A stretch of 64,000 nt of DNA from contig PABI01000060.1 of NCBI GenBank assembly GCA_002699125.1, positions 62,001 to 126,000 of the forward strand. Direction: 5' to 3'. The stretch comes from Anaerolineaceae bacterium. Its GTDB lineage: Bacteria > Chloroflexota > Anaerolineae > Promineifilales > Promineifilaceae. Positions 1 to 10,672 of the stretch are shown here, piece after piece; position 1 is the stretch's first letter, and every line of letters begins with the position of its first letter. The position numbers were made by a program, and so were the translations under genes. The notes beneath the pieces are model-generated. The model saw only the letters and a program-made list of their open reading frames with translations. It did not search any database and was not told the origin of the DNA.

Positions 1-2015
1 ACGTGGTGCATCTGGAATATGGCATCGGCCGTTTTGCCGGGCTGGTCGTGCGCAATATCGGCGGCATGGAGCGGGAATATTTGCTCATGGAGTACGCCAA
101 CGGCGATACACTTTACGTGCCGGCTCATCACGCCGATCGCCTGAGCAAGTGGGTCGGTTCCGACGAACGGCCGCCTAATCTGCATCGTCTTGGTGAACGC
201 TCCTGGACGCAGGCCAAGGCCAAAGCACAAAAAGCGGCTGACGAGCTGGCCGACGAACTGCTGGACCTGTACGCCACGCGCGAAACGATTGCCGGGCACG
301 CCTTCTCGGCGGACAGCGAGTGGCAGGCGGAGCTGGAGGCCAGCTTCCCTTACCGCGAAACCGAAGACCAGCTGCGCGTCATCGCCGAGGTGAAGGCCGA
401 TATGGAGCAGTCCCAGCCGATGGATCGCTTGGTCTGCGGCGACGTAGGCTATGGCAAAACGGAGGTGGCCTTACGTGCCGCCTTTAAGGCAGTGATGGAC
501 AGCAAGCAGGTGGCGATTTTGGTGCCGACGACGGTGCTGGCGCAGCAGCATTTCCATACGTTTTATGATCGATTACGGCCGTTCCCCGTCAAAGTAGAAA
601 TGCTCTCCCGTTTCCGTACCCAGTCGCAGCAGGACCGGATTGTGAAGAATTTGCGGAACGGCCGTGTAGACATTGTCATTGGCACCCACCGCCTGCTGTC
701 AGATGACATCTCTTTCAAGGATTTGGGATTGGTCATCATTGACGAGGAGCAGCGCTTTGGCGTGGCCCACAAAGAGCGGCTCAAGCAGTGGCGTACCGAG
801 GTGGACGTGCTGACGATGACCGCCACGCCGATTCCGCGCACCCTTTACATGAGCCTCACCGGCGTGCGCGACATTAGCATCATCGACACCGCGCCAGCTG
901 AGCGACTACCCGTGCAAACCTACGTCGGCGCGTTTGACGAAACGCGCTTGAAGCGGGCTTTGCAGCGTGAGCTGGACCGGGGCGGGCAGGTGTTCCTGGT
1001 GCATAACCGGGTGCAAACCATCGACATTATCCAGAAGCAGATTGAGCGGCTGGTGCCGGAAGCGCGTGTGGCCATCGGTCACGGCCAGATGAGCGAGCGC
1101 CAGCTGGAGCGCATCATGACCGACTTTGATGAGGGCAAAATTGATGTACTCATCAGCACCACCATCATCGAAAGCGGGCTGGACATTCCCAATGCCAACA
1201 CCCTCATCGTCGATCGGGCCGACCGCTTTGGCCTGTCGCAGATGTACCAGCTGCGTGGCCGGGTAGGCCGCGGGGCCAAGCGGGCTTATGCCTACTTCTT
1301 CCACGCCCCGTGGCGTACCCTTAACGAAGATGCCCGCCTGCGCCTGGAAACCATCGCCGAGCAAACCGAGCTGGGTGCCGGCTACCAGATTGCCCTGCGC
1401 GACATGGAAATTCGCGGCGCGGGCGATTTGCTGGGCGGGCAGCAGAGTGGGCATATTTCGGCCGTGGGCTTTGATTTGTACACCAAGCTATTGGCCAACG
1501 CGGTGAAGCGGCGCAAGGCAGAGCGTCGCGGCGAAGTCCTGCCTGCCGAGCTGCCGGAAGCGACGCTGATCGACGTGCCGCTGGCAGCATACGTGCCGCC
1601 CGACTACGTGCCCGATCCGGCGCTGCGGCTGCGGCTCTACCGGCGCATGGCCATGCTAAGTGACCTGCTTGAAATTGATGAAATGGCTGAGGAATTGGCC
1701 GATCGTTTTGGTCCCATTCCTGATCCGGTACATCATTTACTTTATCAACTCAGGATTAAGGCTTTGGCAGAACGGGCGCAGGTAACGGCCGTAACCACCG
1801 AAGCCGGTCAAATCAAAATTCGCCTGCTGGATTTGGAAGGCATCGACCGCTTCCGCTTGCAGCGCTATCTAGGTGAAACTGTGCGGGTGAGCCGCAAAGC
1901 CATCTGGATGCCTCGTGACCTCAGCACCAAGGAGTGGCAGGTAACGCTGGTGCAGGTCTTAGAGCGCCTTGCTTCCTTTGAACGAGACAAGATGAAGCTG
2001 GAGAAAAATAATTAA
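1..2015 (+). CDS. mfd: Transcription-repair coupling factor Mfd, 5'-truncated by window edge
   Basis: This is the C-terminal 670 residues of Mfd (usual length about 1100-1200). Mfd removes stalled RNA polymerase from damaged DNA and recruits UvrA. Visible parts in order are the end of the CarD-like RNA polymerase-interacting domain (first ~50 residues, EYGIGRF...), the superfamily 2 translocase with Walker [12 protein letters not shown] (~residue 145), the DEEQRFG box (~246), TATPIPRTL (~275) and RGRVGRG motif VI, and the C-terminal TRCF domain (~520-615). The frame is open at base 1, so the true start lies upstream; the GTG at base 3 is internal. The end abuts an inverted repeat that may act as its terminator. 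Confidence 0.97.
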   Translation, partial: VVHLEYGIGRFAGLVVRNIGGMEREYLLMEYANGDTLYVPAHHADRLSKWVGSDERPPNLHRLGERSWTQAKAKAQKAADELADELLDLYATRETIAGHAFSADSEWQAELEASFPYRETEDQLRVIAEVKADMEQSQPMDRLVCGDVGYGKTEVALRAAFKAVMDSKQVAILVPTTVLAQQHFHTFYDRLRPFPVKVEMLSRFRTQSQQDRIVKNLRNGRVDIVIGTHRLLSDDISFKDLGLVIIDEEQRFGVAHKERLKQWRTEVDVLTMTATPIPRTLYMSLTGVRDISIIDTAPAERLPVQTYVGAFDETRLKRALQRELDRGGQVFLVHNRVQTIDIIQKQIERLVPEARVAIGHGQMSERQLERIMTDFDEGKIDVLISTTIIESGLDIPNANTLIVDRADRFGLSQMYQLRGRVGRGAKRAYAYFFHAPWRTLNEDARLRLETIAEQTELGAGYQIALRDMEIRGAGDLLGGQQSGHISAVGFDLYTKLLANAVKRRKAERRGEVLPAELPEATLIDVPLAAYVPPDYVPDPALRLRLYRRMAMLSDLLEIDEMAEELADRFGPIPDPVHHLLYQLRIKALAERAQVTAVTTEAGQIKIRLLDLEGIDRFRLQRYLGETVRVSRKAIWMPRDLSTKEWQVTLVQVLERLASFERDKMKLEKNN

Positions 2016-2087
2016 TTGAGAATCGTGAATTGTGAATGGTCAACTCATTAACAATTCTCCATTCATCATTCACAACTCACAATTTTT
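2014..2087. repeat. Intergenic inverted repeat (GTGAATTGTGAATGG family)
   Basis: The arms are built from GTGAATTGTGAATGG-like words on the left and CCATTCATCATTCACAACTC-like words on the right, and form a long imperfect hairpin directly after the mfd stop. A close relative lies at 63810-63880 after the last complete plus-strand gene. It may serve as a terminator; the short A/T-rich quasi-repeats within the arms suggest a dispersed repeat family. Confidence 0.6.
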
Positions 2088-2097
2088 AGGGATTGTT

Positions 2098-2469
2098 ATG
2101 GATATCAAGTTTTTTGACGACCCGTTTGAAGGGCCGAAACCTCGTGAAGAGGTACGAATTAAACAGTTGGGCTTATACATGCACGAAGACGGCCGTCGCG
2201 TGGCCGTGGGGTTTGACATGACGCCGTTTATGGAACGGCCGTCTATCCAGGTCACGTTTGTGAATGAACGGGGAAAAGAAGCCGGTTCGCTGCATGTCAT
2301 CGAAACGCTGCAAACCAACTTCAGCCTGACGGTGCATTTACGTGACAAGGAGCCGACTGATACTTATGAAGTTACGGCCGTAGTTTACTACGCTACCCCA
2401 GAAACCGAGCGCGTCAACGTGCACACCCTCACCCGCACCCTGGATCGCACCACCCCTGGCGAACAATGA
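2098..2469 (+). CDS. Conserved hypothetical protein (123 aa)
   Basis: No family is recognised. The protein is small and soluble, with predicted beta-rich sequence (IKQLGLYMHEDGRRVAVGF, SLHVIETLQTNFSLTVHL). It has no signal peptide, membrane segment or cysteine motif. The ATG at 2098 is chosen because the longer frame from 2032 would run through the intergenic hairpin. It follows mfd on the same strand, but the 82-bp gap holds a terminator-like repeat, so it may be transcribed separately. It contains three ACGGCCGT octamers, as typical host genes in this window do. Confidence 0.75.
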   Translation: MDIKFFDDPFEGPKPREEVRIKQLGLYMHEDGRRVAVGFDMTPFMERPSIQVTFVNERGKEAGSLHVIETLQTNFSLTVHLRDKEPTDTYEVTAVVYYATPETERVNVHTLTRTLDRTTPGEQ

Positions 2470-2485
2470 AAAAGCCAGGTGACAG

Positions 2486-3256
2486 TCACCTTCTTGAAAT
2501 TGTGCGGGCTTTTGTGCTGGTGACAACCAGGCTGCGTGGAATTTTCTGATTCTGCTGGGCCGCAAATGAATCTGCCGAGATTGCCTCTGGCAGCATTGGT
2601 TCAGCGATCTCATCAATTGTAAAACCAGCTTGAATAAGCCAGTTGAGATACGTCGATAGTTTTCGGTGATAGGCACCGACTTTTCCGCGAATACCTTCTC
2701 CACCAGATTGCCAAAAGCCTTCTTGATTGTAATGTAAGATACGGCAGGCAACATAGTTCCCCGTTTCATCAACTTCGGTAGTTGTTTCCGGCACACTGAA
2801 TGGTGTTTCAAAACAGGGATGCAGCAGGGCGATGATGAATTGTCCAGCCGATTTCAAAATACGATTGACCGCCTGAAAAACGGAAACGATGTCTGGAATA
2901 TCCATCAGCGCCATATTGCATACGACAGCATCAAAAGATTCATCTGCCACGCTGTGAAGCGTTTGGGCATCATCCAGAAGAAAGTTAATGGAGTAACCTT
3001 GCGAATTGTCTCGGGCTTGCTGGAGTAGGGCGCTGGAGGTGTCAACGGCCGTTACTGTCCCGTCCCGTTTGGCCATCATCCGTGATAAATAACCCTCACC
3101 ACAGGCTAAATCACAAACTTGCTTGCCATCTATATTGTCCAAGAGACGGAAAATCTCATTCGTACGCAGGCTGAAGTGCGAACTCGAATCTTGTAATTCT
3201 CTATGGACAAACTCCGTGTAGTAATGATCAATTGCATCATAAAGTGTTTCTGTCAT
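2486..3256 (-). CDS. Class I SAM-dependent methyltransferase (type 11)
   Basis: A 256-residue methyltransferase with the SAM-binding motif I VCDLACGEGYLSRMM (near residue 50), the acidic motif II end TAVDTS, and motif IV VVCNMALMDIPDI. The fold fits the Methyltransf_11 group; the substrate is unknown. The start is placed at ATG 3256 because GGAGG lies 5 bases upstream; an upstream in-frame start lacks a ribosome site. The last ~15 residues (TSTKARTISRR) look non-conserved. It is convergent with the preceding small gene and is separated from the recombinase-like gene behind it by a strong terminator, so it is probably a single-gene unit. Confidence 0.85.
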   Translation of the reverse strand: MTETLYDAIDHYYTEFVHRELQDSSSHFSLRTNEIFRLLDNIDGKQVCDLACGEGYLSRMMAKRDGTVTAVDTSSALLQQARDNSQGYSINFLLDDAQTLHSVADESFDAVVCNMALMDIPDIVSVFQAVNRILKSAGQFIIALLHPCFETPFSVPETTTEVDETGNYVACRILHYNQEGFWQSGGEGIRGKVGAYHRKLSTYLNWLIQAGFTIDEIAEPMLPEAISADSFAAQQNQKIPRSLVVTSTKARTISRR

Positions 3257-3315
3257 TTTGCCTCCTCTCTTACCTACAGGAGCCAATAAAGATAAACAAA
3301 GTGATAGATTGATCT

Positions 3316-3351
3316 GAAAAGCCGCCGCTGTGCCCGCAGCGGCGGCTTTTC
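3316..3351. terminator. Strong rho-independent terminator, bidirectional form
   Basis: A perfect 15-bp stem (GAAAAGCCGCCGCTG) closes a 6-base loop, with A/T tracts on both sides of the GC-rich core. It lies downstream of the minus-strand recombinase-like gene (stop at 3435) and upstream of the methyltransferase start, so it most likely ends the recombinase-like transcript. Confidence 0.85.
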
Positions 3352-3434
3352 AAGAGGAAAACAATGTTTAAGCTACTCCTGTAACGTCACTGCTTCCTCA
3401 AAAGTTCCCTCTTTTTCTGATTACTGGTAACTAC

Positions 3435-4400
3435 TTACTGATCTACGGATGCCTCATTCTCCGTCAACCTTTCCAATTTCGACTTTGTTTCACGCCAGGT
3501 AATTTTAGACAGTCCCAGCTTTTGCCGGATGTCGTCCGGTTCCTCTTTAGCGCGCCAGTCGCGCATGGTGGAGGCCCAACGTAGGTTTTCAAAGGATAGC
3601 AGGCCGCGATCCAGGCCCGCATCATCCCCTACATCGCGCAAGATGTATTCCAGGTTGCGCGGCGTGCAGGTGAACAGCGTGTCTGGCGGTTCGTACTGCT
3701 CCAGGTACTCATCCAGCACGTCCAGCCATTCTGGTTCCAGGGGCAGTTTGCGTTCTTTGTAACGCAGGCGCGGGTTGGCGTAACGAATGAACAACATCGG
3801 CTGGTCCGTATCGCTGCGGTCGATATGGTTGGGCACGATGGCCATCGCTTCCCCTTTTTTGATGCCGGTTTGCAGCAGTAGAGTCAGCAGTAGATGGGGC
3901 CGGGCATCCGGCTTTTGCTCTGCGCTGCCCTGGCGAATTTGCTCGGTGACGGCCAGTGCCTTGGCCAGGTCCTCTTCGCTGGGAATGGTGGGAAGGGGGC
4001 TTTTGACGCTGCGTTGAATTACGGCCGCAGACGGGTCATTGGGCAGAACGCCAGCCTCATGCAGCCAGCTGAAAAATACTTTTAAGGTTGTCACACGGCG
4101 GGCATACGATTTGGGGCTGCAAGGCACGCCCCGCTCTTCCAGCAACCAATGGAGAAAATCGTTCAGGTTGTTGGTGCCAATCTCGCCAATGGGTTGGCCA
4201 ATGCCTAAATATTTACCCAGCAGACGCACATCGCTGGCAAACGCTTTGATGGTGTTGATGGCAAAGCCCTCGTCACGCATGTGGGTCTCAAACAGGCCCA
4301 GGGCTGCCTGAATCGACGCATCGGCCGAGAGGGGAGGGGCATCCTGTTTAGGGGGAAGTTTATCGGGTGAAATTAAGGGTTGTTGCTCGCTCACGCTCAA
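3435..4400 (-). CDS. Tyrosine recombinase/XerC-like protein lacking catalytic residues
   Basis: A 321-residue protein with the two-domain layout of phage-integrase family recombinases: an N-terminal SAM-like core-binding domain (~30-115, FETHMRDEGFAINTIKAF) and a C-terminal catalytic-fold domain (~145-310). The catalytic set is not preserved. The usual TGxR is TGIKKGE (Arg to Lys), the HxLR box is ENLRW (His lost, Arg kept), LGH is LGL, and no tyrosine is found at the nucleophile position near the C-terminus. It is therefore probably a DNA-binding protein without strand-transfer activity. It is flanked by a strong terminator; no attachment sites or other mobile genes are seen nearby. Confidence 0.8.
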   Translation of the reverse strand: MSVSEQQPLISPDKLPPKQDAPPLSADASIQAALGLFETHMRDEGFAINTIKAFASDVRLLGKYLGIGQPIGEIGTNNLNDFLHWLLEERGVPCSPKSYARRVTTLKVFFSWLHEAGVLPNDPSAAVIQRSVKSPLPTIPSEEDLAKALAVTEQIRQGSAEQKPDARPHLLLTLLLQTGIKKGEAMAIVPNHIDRSDTDQPMLFIRYANPRLRYKERKLPLEPEWLDVLDEYLEQYEPPDTLFTCTPRNLEYILRDVGDDAGLDRGLLSFENLRWASTMRDWRAKEEPDDIRQKLGLSKITWRETKSKLERLTENEASVDQ

Positions 4401-4526
4401 TCGCTCCTTTGTAAGAAGTGCTTTGAATTCCTTTTCGTATAGACAAGAAGATTAGAACATTTGGACGATTTTGTCAAGGCAGGCAAATTAACAAATAGGC
4501 AAATAGATCTTCACAATTTCTGAACA

Positions 4527-4555
4527 TCTATTTCTTACACTTCGTGAGAAATAGA
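4527..4555. promoter_or_regulatory. Hairpin in the leader of the export operon
   Basis: A 12-bp inverted repeat (TCTATTTCTTAC / GTGAGAAATAGA, one G-T pair) has a 5-base loop and is followed by an A/T-rich tract ending in six T. It lies 30-60 bases before the ATG of the HlyD-type gene, so it could be an operator, an attenuator, or the terminator of an upstream transcript. Confidence 0.45.
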
Positions 4556-4586
4556 CCTAAAGAATTTTTTAAATGGAGTATGACAC

Positions 4587-6167
4587 ATGTGGAAGAGACG
4601 TAAGTTTTGGTTGGGGGTTGTTGCTGTTCTTGTTTTAGGAAGCGCAGGCTTCTATTTTTATGCGCGAAATTTGGCTGCTGTAGAAGCGCAGGATAGTGAA
4701 GAGACGGCCGTACAAACGGCCGTGGCCCGCGTAGGCGATATTGTGGTCTCAGCTACCGGGGCGGGCAGCGTCATTGCGGCCGATGAGCTGTCATTGGGAT
4801 TTACCACCAGCGGCACCCTGACAGAACTGCTGGTGGAAGTAGGTAGTAAAGTCGCGGCCGACGACGTGCTGGCTCACATTGACGATACCACAGCGCAGCA
4901 GGCGCTTGTGAACGCCCAGTTACAGTACCAGCAGGCTGCCATGCAGACAGATGCCTCAGTAACTACAACGGGTGTGAGCTATGATGAGATCAGCGTAGCC
5001 CAGGCACAAATTAGCCTCGAAGAAGCGCAGGCGGCACTGGATGATTACCTGAATTGGGAAGCCGATCCGGACGAAATTGCTTTAGCGGAAGCCAATTTGG
5101 CCGCGGCTGAGGCGAGTTACAATGCGGCGCTGGGGCAGGCATCGGCCAGCAGTGCCAGCATTGCTGTGAGCGGCATCAATGTAAACCAGGCAGAGCGGGA
5201 TTTGGCCGATGCCCAGGCGGCTTATGACACGGCGTTCGATCCAGGACGGGATTGGGAGCTGAACGATCCGCGCCGTGCCGATGCTTTAGAGAATGAGCGG
5301 GACCGGGCAGGTGACTCGTTGCTGCGTGCCCAGGAAGCCCTGGAAATTGCTCAACTGAATTACAACTCGACGGTGTCCAGCAGCAGCAGCAGCGGACCGG
5401 CCAGCGCGCAGAGCAACTTGCTTTCAGCGCAGCAGGCGCTTGATGCCGCTCTAAATGGCCCTACCGAGGATGAGATTGAGGCGGCGGAGACGGCCGTGCG
5501 CCAGGCAGAGTTAACTTTGCAGCAGACGCTTTTGAACCAGGAGGCCAACGAAATCAGCCTGCATCAGGCTGCTCTGGATTTGCAGGCAGCAGAAGAGGCG
5601 GTAACGGCGACGACTTTGATCGCGCCTGCAGCAGGTACGGTAACGGCCGTAAATGCCAGCGTTGGTGAAACCGCGGGCAGTGATCTCATAACCCTGGTTG
5701 ATTTATCCTTGCCGCTTCTAGAAGTTTTCCTCGACGAATCTGATCTAAATATGGTGGGCGTGGGTTATGAAGTGGAAGTTGTTTTCGACGCACTCCCCGA
5801 TGATACTTTTGCCGGAACGGTTATTCAGATGGATCCCCAGTTGGTAACAGAATCGGGCATTACGGCCGTACGCGCTCTGGTGCAGCTGGATGCCGATTCG
5901 TTTGCCAAGCCGCAAACCTTGCCCATTGGCTTGAATGCCACCGTTGAGGTCATTGGTGGCCGGGCGGAAGGTGCTGTGTTGGTCCCTGTGGAAGCCGTGC
6001 GCGAGCTGTCTGAAGGGGAGTATGCCGTCTTTGTCATGGAAAACGGCGAGCCGCAGCTGCGTTTTGTCGAGGTGGGCATTATGGACTTCACCTATGCCCA
6101 AATCTTGTCTGGCGTGGAAGCTGGTGAGGAAGTGACAACCGGCATCTTACAGACGCAGAGCGAGTAA
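4587..6167 (+). CDS. HlyD/MacA-type periplasmic adaptor (membrane fusion protein)
   Basis: A 526-residue adaptor of the RND/MacA membrane-fusion family. It has one N-terminal membrane segment (~8-25), a lipoyl-like half motif (GSGSVIAADELSLGF...), a long alanine/glutamine-rich coiled-coil hairpin (~110-330, longer than in typical MacA), the second lipoyl half (TLIAPAAGTVTAV), and a beta-barrel and membrane-proximal domain to the end. The ATG at 4587 follows GGAG at a suitable distance. It leads an operon with an ABC ATPase and a FtsX/MacB permease, so the trio is inferred to form an exporter of peptides, lipids or antimicrobials. An outer-membrane partner (TolC) is not encoded here. Confidence 0.92.
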   Translation: MWKRRKFWLGVVAVLVLGSAGFYFYARNLAAVEAQDSEETAVQTAVARVGDIVVSATGAGSVIAADELSLGFTTSGTLTELLVEVGSKVAADDVLAHIDDTTAQQALVNAQLQYQQAAMQTDASVTTTGVSYDEISVAQAQISLEEAQAALDDYLNWEADPDEIALAEANLAAAEASYNAALGQASASSASIAVSGINVNQAERDLADAQAAYDTAFDPGRDWELNDPRRADALENERDRAGDSLLRAQEALEIAQLNYNSTVSSSSSSGPASAQSNLLSAQQALDAALNGPTEDEIEAAETAVRQAELTLQQTLLNQEANEISLHQAALDLQAAEEAVTATTLIAPAAGTVTAVNASVGETAGSDLITLVDLSLPLLEVFLDESDLNMVGVGYEVEVVFDALPDDTFAGTVIQMDPQLVTESGITAVRALVQLDADSFAKPQTLPIGLNATVEVIGGRAEGAVLVPVEAVRELSEGEYAVFVMENGEPQLRFVEVGIMDFTYAQILSGVEAGEEVTTGILQTQSE

Positions 6168-6194
6168 GGCAGCGTGCCAAACAGGATGCAAATC

Positions 6195-6901
6195 ATGAAA
6201 TCAATTATTCAAACAAACGGGCTGCGCAAAGTGTACGGCATGGGCGATATCCAGGTTGCGGCGCTGGCCGGAGTAGACATTCGCATTGATGAAGGTGAGT
6301 TTGTGGCGGTGATGGGACCATCTGGCTCGGGGAAAAGTACCTTGATGAATATTCTGGGCTGCCTGGATCGTCCCACTGACGGCCAATACTTTCTAGCAGA
6401 TGAAGATGTGAGCGGCCTGGATAAGGTGCAGCTGGCCAGCATTCGCAACCGGAGAATCGGCTTTATTTTCCAATCGTTTAATTTGCTGCCGCGCACCTCA
6501 GCGCTGCGCAACGTGATGCTGCCCCTGGTTTACAAGCGCGAAAATCAGCTTTCGCCGGCGCAGCGTGAGGAGAAAGCAATGGCGGCGCTGGAGTCGGTGG
6601 GGCTGGCCGACCGGGCGCATCATGAACCAAATGAACTGTCTGGCGGACAGCGGCAGCGGGTGGCGATTGCTCGTGCCCTGGTTAATGATCCGGTTTTAAT
6701 CATGGCCGATGAGCCAACCGGGAATCTCGACAGCAAAACAGGCCATGAAATTATGGTACTGCTGCACGGGCTGCATGAACGAGGCCGCACGATTTTGATG
6801 GTGACCCATGAAGCAGAAATTGCTGAACAGACTGAGCGCTCAATTGTATTGGTAGATGGCCTGGTAACTTCAGACGGCCGTTCCACTCCCGGAGGTGCCG
6901 C

Positions 6902-6905
<4 letters not shown>
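6195..6905 (+). CDS. MacB/LolD-type ABC transporter ATP-binding protein
   Basis: A 236-residue ABC ATPase of the MacB/LolD/FtsE branch. It shows Walker A GPSGSGKST, Q-loop FQSFNLLPR, signature LSGGQRQRVAIARAL, Walker B LIMADEPTGNLD and the switch histidine in MVTHE. Start choice: GTG 6174 and ATG 6186 are in frame, but ATG 6195 has AGGA nine bases upstream and gives a family-typical N-terminus (MKSIIQTNGLRKVYGMGD). It lies 27 bases after the adaptor gene and overlaps the permease start by four bases, which indicates translational coupling in one operon. Confidence 0.95.
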
Positions 6906-8206
<1,301 letters not shown>

Positions 8207-8209
8207 TAT

Positions 8210-8254
8210 TCGTGATGCGTGAAACGTGGTTTTTCTCACGCTTCACGCATCATG
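8210..8254. repeat. Intergenic hairpin (CGTGAAACGTG / TCACGCTTCACGC family)
   Basis: Left-arm words CGTGATGCGTGAAACGTG pair with right-arm words TCACGCTTCACGCATCATG across a short T-rich loop. Related words recur at 41929-41969, 51253-51306 and 58354-58398. It sits between the permease and the next lipoprotein gene and could be a terminator or attenuator. Confidence 0.6.
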
Positions 8255-8273
8255 GTAAAACACAAGGATTTTG

Positions 8274-9215
8274 ATGATGAAAAACTGGATGATTTTACTT
8301 CTATTATTTTTGCTTCTGGGGGTTGTGGCCTGTGCGGGGGAAACGGCCGTTGACCATACAGCCACTACCTCTACCACTGCTCAAGCTGCCCGTTTGAATG
8401 ATGATTACAGCGACGCCCTGCCGGTGATGATGCAGTTGGCAGCAGGCACGCTCAAGCTTGAAGAGACGGATCTGGCGGTCGATGAGGCGAAGGCGGCCGA
8501 AATTTTGCCCCTGTGGCAGGCGGCCCAAAGTTTAAGCAGCAGTGAAACGGCCGCTTCCATTGAAGTAGACGCCGTGCTCAACCAGATTCAAGATGCGATG
8601 ACCCCAGAACAGATTGCCGCCATTGCTGACATGGCTTTGACCTCCGATTCATTAACTGAATTGTTGGAAAGCGGAGCTATCACCTTTGGCCGTGGTCAGG
8701 GGGCAAGGCAAGGAACGGATGGTGAAGCAGGTGAAGGATTTACCCCACCTGCCGGCGTTGTGCCAGGCGCTGGTGGCGGCCCCGGTGGCGGCGGTGGGCC
8801 AGGTGGTGGTGTTGGCGGCGGCTTCGGCGCAAATGGGACGACAGAACTAAGTGAAGATGACATTGCTACGCGTCAGGCGGAATTAGCCTCTGGGGAGGGG
8901 TTGGCCGATATTCAAGACCAGGCGATGATTGGCGCTGTCGTCCGGCTGCTGCAAACGAAAACCGGAGAAACCCCGCAGCGACCCCAAAATGATGTGATGG
9001 ACACGGTGTTTACGGCCGTTGCCCAAACAATCAATCTTACGCCTGAAGAATTGCAGGTGGAACTGACCGAGGGCGGATCGTTGGTGATGGTGATTGAAGC
9101 GCATGGTGGGGACGTTACGGCCGTGCGTGAAGCCATCATAACCAGCCTGAATGAACTGCCCAACGCCGCTAGCCTGGATGTTGAGCAAATTGCGGATAGC
9201 TGGCTCACCGAGTAA
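8274..9215 (+). CDS. Putative lipoprotein with Gly-rich linker
   Basis: A 313-residue exported protein of unknown family. The N-terminus is a lipoprotein signal peptide ending in the lipobox LGVVAC, so the mature protein starts at that cysteine. A helical domain (~40-140) is followed by a glycine-rich stretch (~165-195, GGGPGGGGGPGGG) and a C-terminal domain (~200-310). The middle contains DAMTPEQIAAIADMAL, a pattern also common in proteins with repeated EQ-rich helices. AAGGA precedes the ATG. It is on the same strand 67 bases after the MacB permease, so it may be a substrate or accessory of that exporter. Confidence 0.75.
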   Translation: MMKNWMILLLLFLLLGVVACAGETAVDHTATTSTTAQAARLNDDYSDALPVMMQLAAGTLKLEETDLAVDEAKAAEILPLWQAAQSLSSSETAASIEVDAVLNQIQDAMTPEQIAAIADMALTSDSLTELLESGAITFGRGQGARQGTDGEAGEGFTPPAGVVPGAGGGPGGGGGPGGGVGGGFGANGTTELSEDDIATRQAELASGEGLADIQDQAMIGAVVRLLQTKTGETPQRPQNDVMDTVFTAVAQTINLTPEELQVELTEGGSLVMVIEAHGGDVTAVREAIITSLNELPNAASLDVEQIADSWLTE

Positions 9216-9368
9216 ACCTTACTATCGTAACTTAATCCTTTCTAAGAGGACGTTACTAAAAAGGTCTAGCTGAAACTTGTAATCGTACAATCATATGTTG
9301 GAATTATGGCACAGCCAACGAACTTTGTTTTAAATGTGCCAACAAACCTTGATACACGGAGGTAGTTT

Positions 9369-10208
9369 GTGAAGAAGATTATTTATACGGTGTTACTTTT
9401 GTTTATGGTTCTGTTGACGGCAACCGCCTGTGGCATTTTGCAGGAACCGGCGGAGCCCAGTGCAACTATTGAGGCTGTTCCCCTAGAGGTTGAAGAAAGT
9501 GAGGAATCGGCTGTCGAAGAACCTACAGAGGCCGCCGAAGAGCCGCCAGTTGAGCTAGACGAAGAAGAAACAGACGAAGAAGAAACAATGGAAGAAGAGG
9601 CAGTTGCTGAAGAAGCTGCTGAAGAGCCGACAGATGAAACGGCCGCAGAATCAAGTGAAGCATCGGCTGCCGGGGTTATCGTTTATGAAATTAGCCAGGC
9701 AGAATCTACGGTTCAGTTTGAGCTGGATGAGGATTTGCGCGGCGTGCGCACCACGGTTGTTGGGACAACGGACCAGGTGGCTGGGCAGCTTGCCCTGGAT
9801 TTAAGCGATCTGTCCTCGGCCCAGATTGGTGAAATTCAAATTAATGCCCGCACCCTGGCAACGGACAATAATTTCCGTAACCGGGCCATCCAAAACGAAA
9901 TTTTGGATACGGGTGAATATGAATTTATCAGCTTTGTGCCAACGGCCGTAAACGGCCTGCCTGCCTCTGCTGCGGTGGGTGAAGAAATCAGCTTCACCAT
10001 TGATGGCGATTTGACGATTCGGGACATTACAGAGCCGGTGACGTTCACTGTTGTGGCCACGGCCGTTTCCGATACGCAAATCTCTGGCACCGCTACCGCC
10101 ACCGTTTTGCGCGATACTTACGGCCTCACCATCCCTGAGGTGCCCAACGTAGCCAACGTGGAAAATGAGGTGGATTTGATCATCACGTTTGTGGCAAACG
10201 CCTCCTAA
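9369..10208 (+). CDS. YceI-domain lipoprotein with long acidic linker
   Basis: A 279-residue exported protein. The N-terminus is a lipoprotein signal (LLTATAC). A linker of ~75 residues is almost entirely Glu, Asp, Ala, Thr and Pro (~25-100). The remainder (~105-279) is a YceI-like lipocalin-fold domain (YEISQAESTVQFELDEDL, DNNFRNRAIQNEILDTGEYEFISF, DLTIRDITEPVTF), a family that binds polyisoprenoid-like lipids in the cell envelope. The start is GTG 9369, chosen for GGAGG seven bases upstream. A hairpin terminator follows. The preceding 150-bp intergenic region is AT-rich and may hold its own promoter. Confidence 0.88.
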   Translation: MKKIIYTVLLLFMVLLTATACGILQEPAEPSATIEAVPLEVEESEESAVEEPTEAAEEPPVELDEEETDEEETMEEEAVAEEAAEEPTDETAAESSEASAAGVIVYEISQAESTVQFELDEDLRGVRTTVVGTTDQVAGQLALDLSDLSSAQIGEIQINARTLATDNNFRNRAIQNEILDTGEYEFISFVPTAVNGLPASAAVGEEISFTIDGDLTIRDITEPVTFTVVATAVSDTQISGTATATVLRDTYGLTIPEVPNVANVENEVDLIITFVANAS

Positions 10209-10215
10209 ATAAAGT

Positions 10216-10259
10216 TATTTGGAGATTGGAGATCATTTTTTGATCTCCAATCTCCAATA
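10216..10259. terminator. Hairpin terminator after the YceI gene
   Basis: Arms TGGAGATTGGAGATCA and TGATCTCCAATCTCCA enclose a run of T. The arms are made of repeated GGAGATT words. The position eight bases after the stop fits transcription termination. Confidence 0.65.
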
Positions 10260-10672
10260 AACAACTCCCTCAAGCATCCCCAAATTGATTTAAATGTAAA
10301 TGATTTCTTGCCCCTTACCGTAGTACCTTGTGTTGTGAATCCTGCTGTGGCTGATTACACTGATTATCGAGCTTTAAGCCTCAGATCGACTGTAAATTAT
10401 AGGTAACTTGCAGTTCATTGATAGGTCAAATATAGGTGTTTGTGTACAATCTATCACACCAACAATATTGCAGAGCCACAACAACTAGCAGGAGAGAAAA
10501 CATGCCCCAAGAAAGCATTCTGAAGCCGATCTTGTTTTATTAAAACCAATCAGTTTTTCTCAGTTGAGCATTCTGGCAAGCCGCTTAAAATAGCTTCTGC
10601 AATTTTTCACCACCCAAAGTAGTGTGTGTTCCTCGCAAATGTAAGTAAGACATTGTCGCCTGCACTTCGTAT
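10260..10672 (+). other. AT-rich intergenic stretch with one very short SD-led reading frame
   Basis: No ordinary gene is present. At 10502-10543 an ATG preceded by GGAG at 7 bases opens a 13-codon frame (MPQESILKPILFY). It may be a leader peptide, the start of a decayed gene, or chance. The rest is AT-rich and lies between convergent units (YceI on plus, radical SAM on minus). Confidence 0.35.

Noticed and set aside
906..1454. Minus-strand frame of 182 codons inside mfd
   Set aside because: Antisense shadow of a conserved helicase region; no start site.
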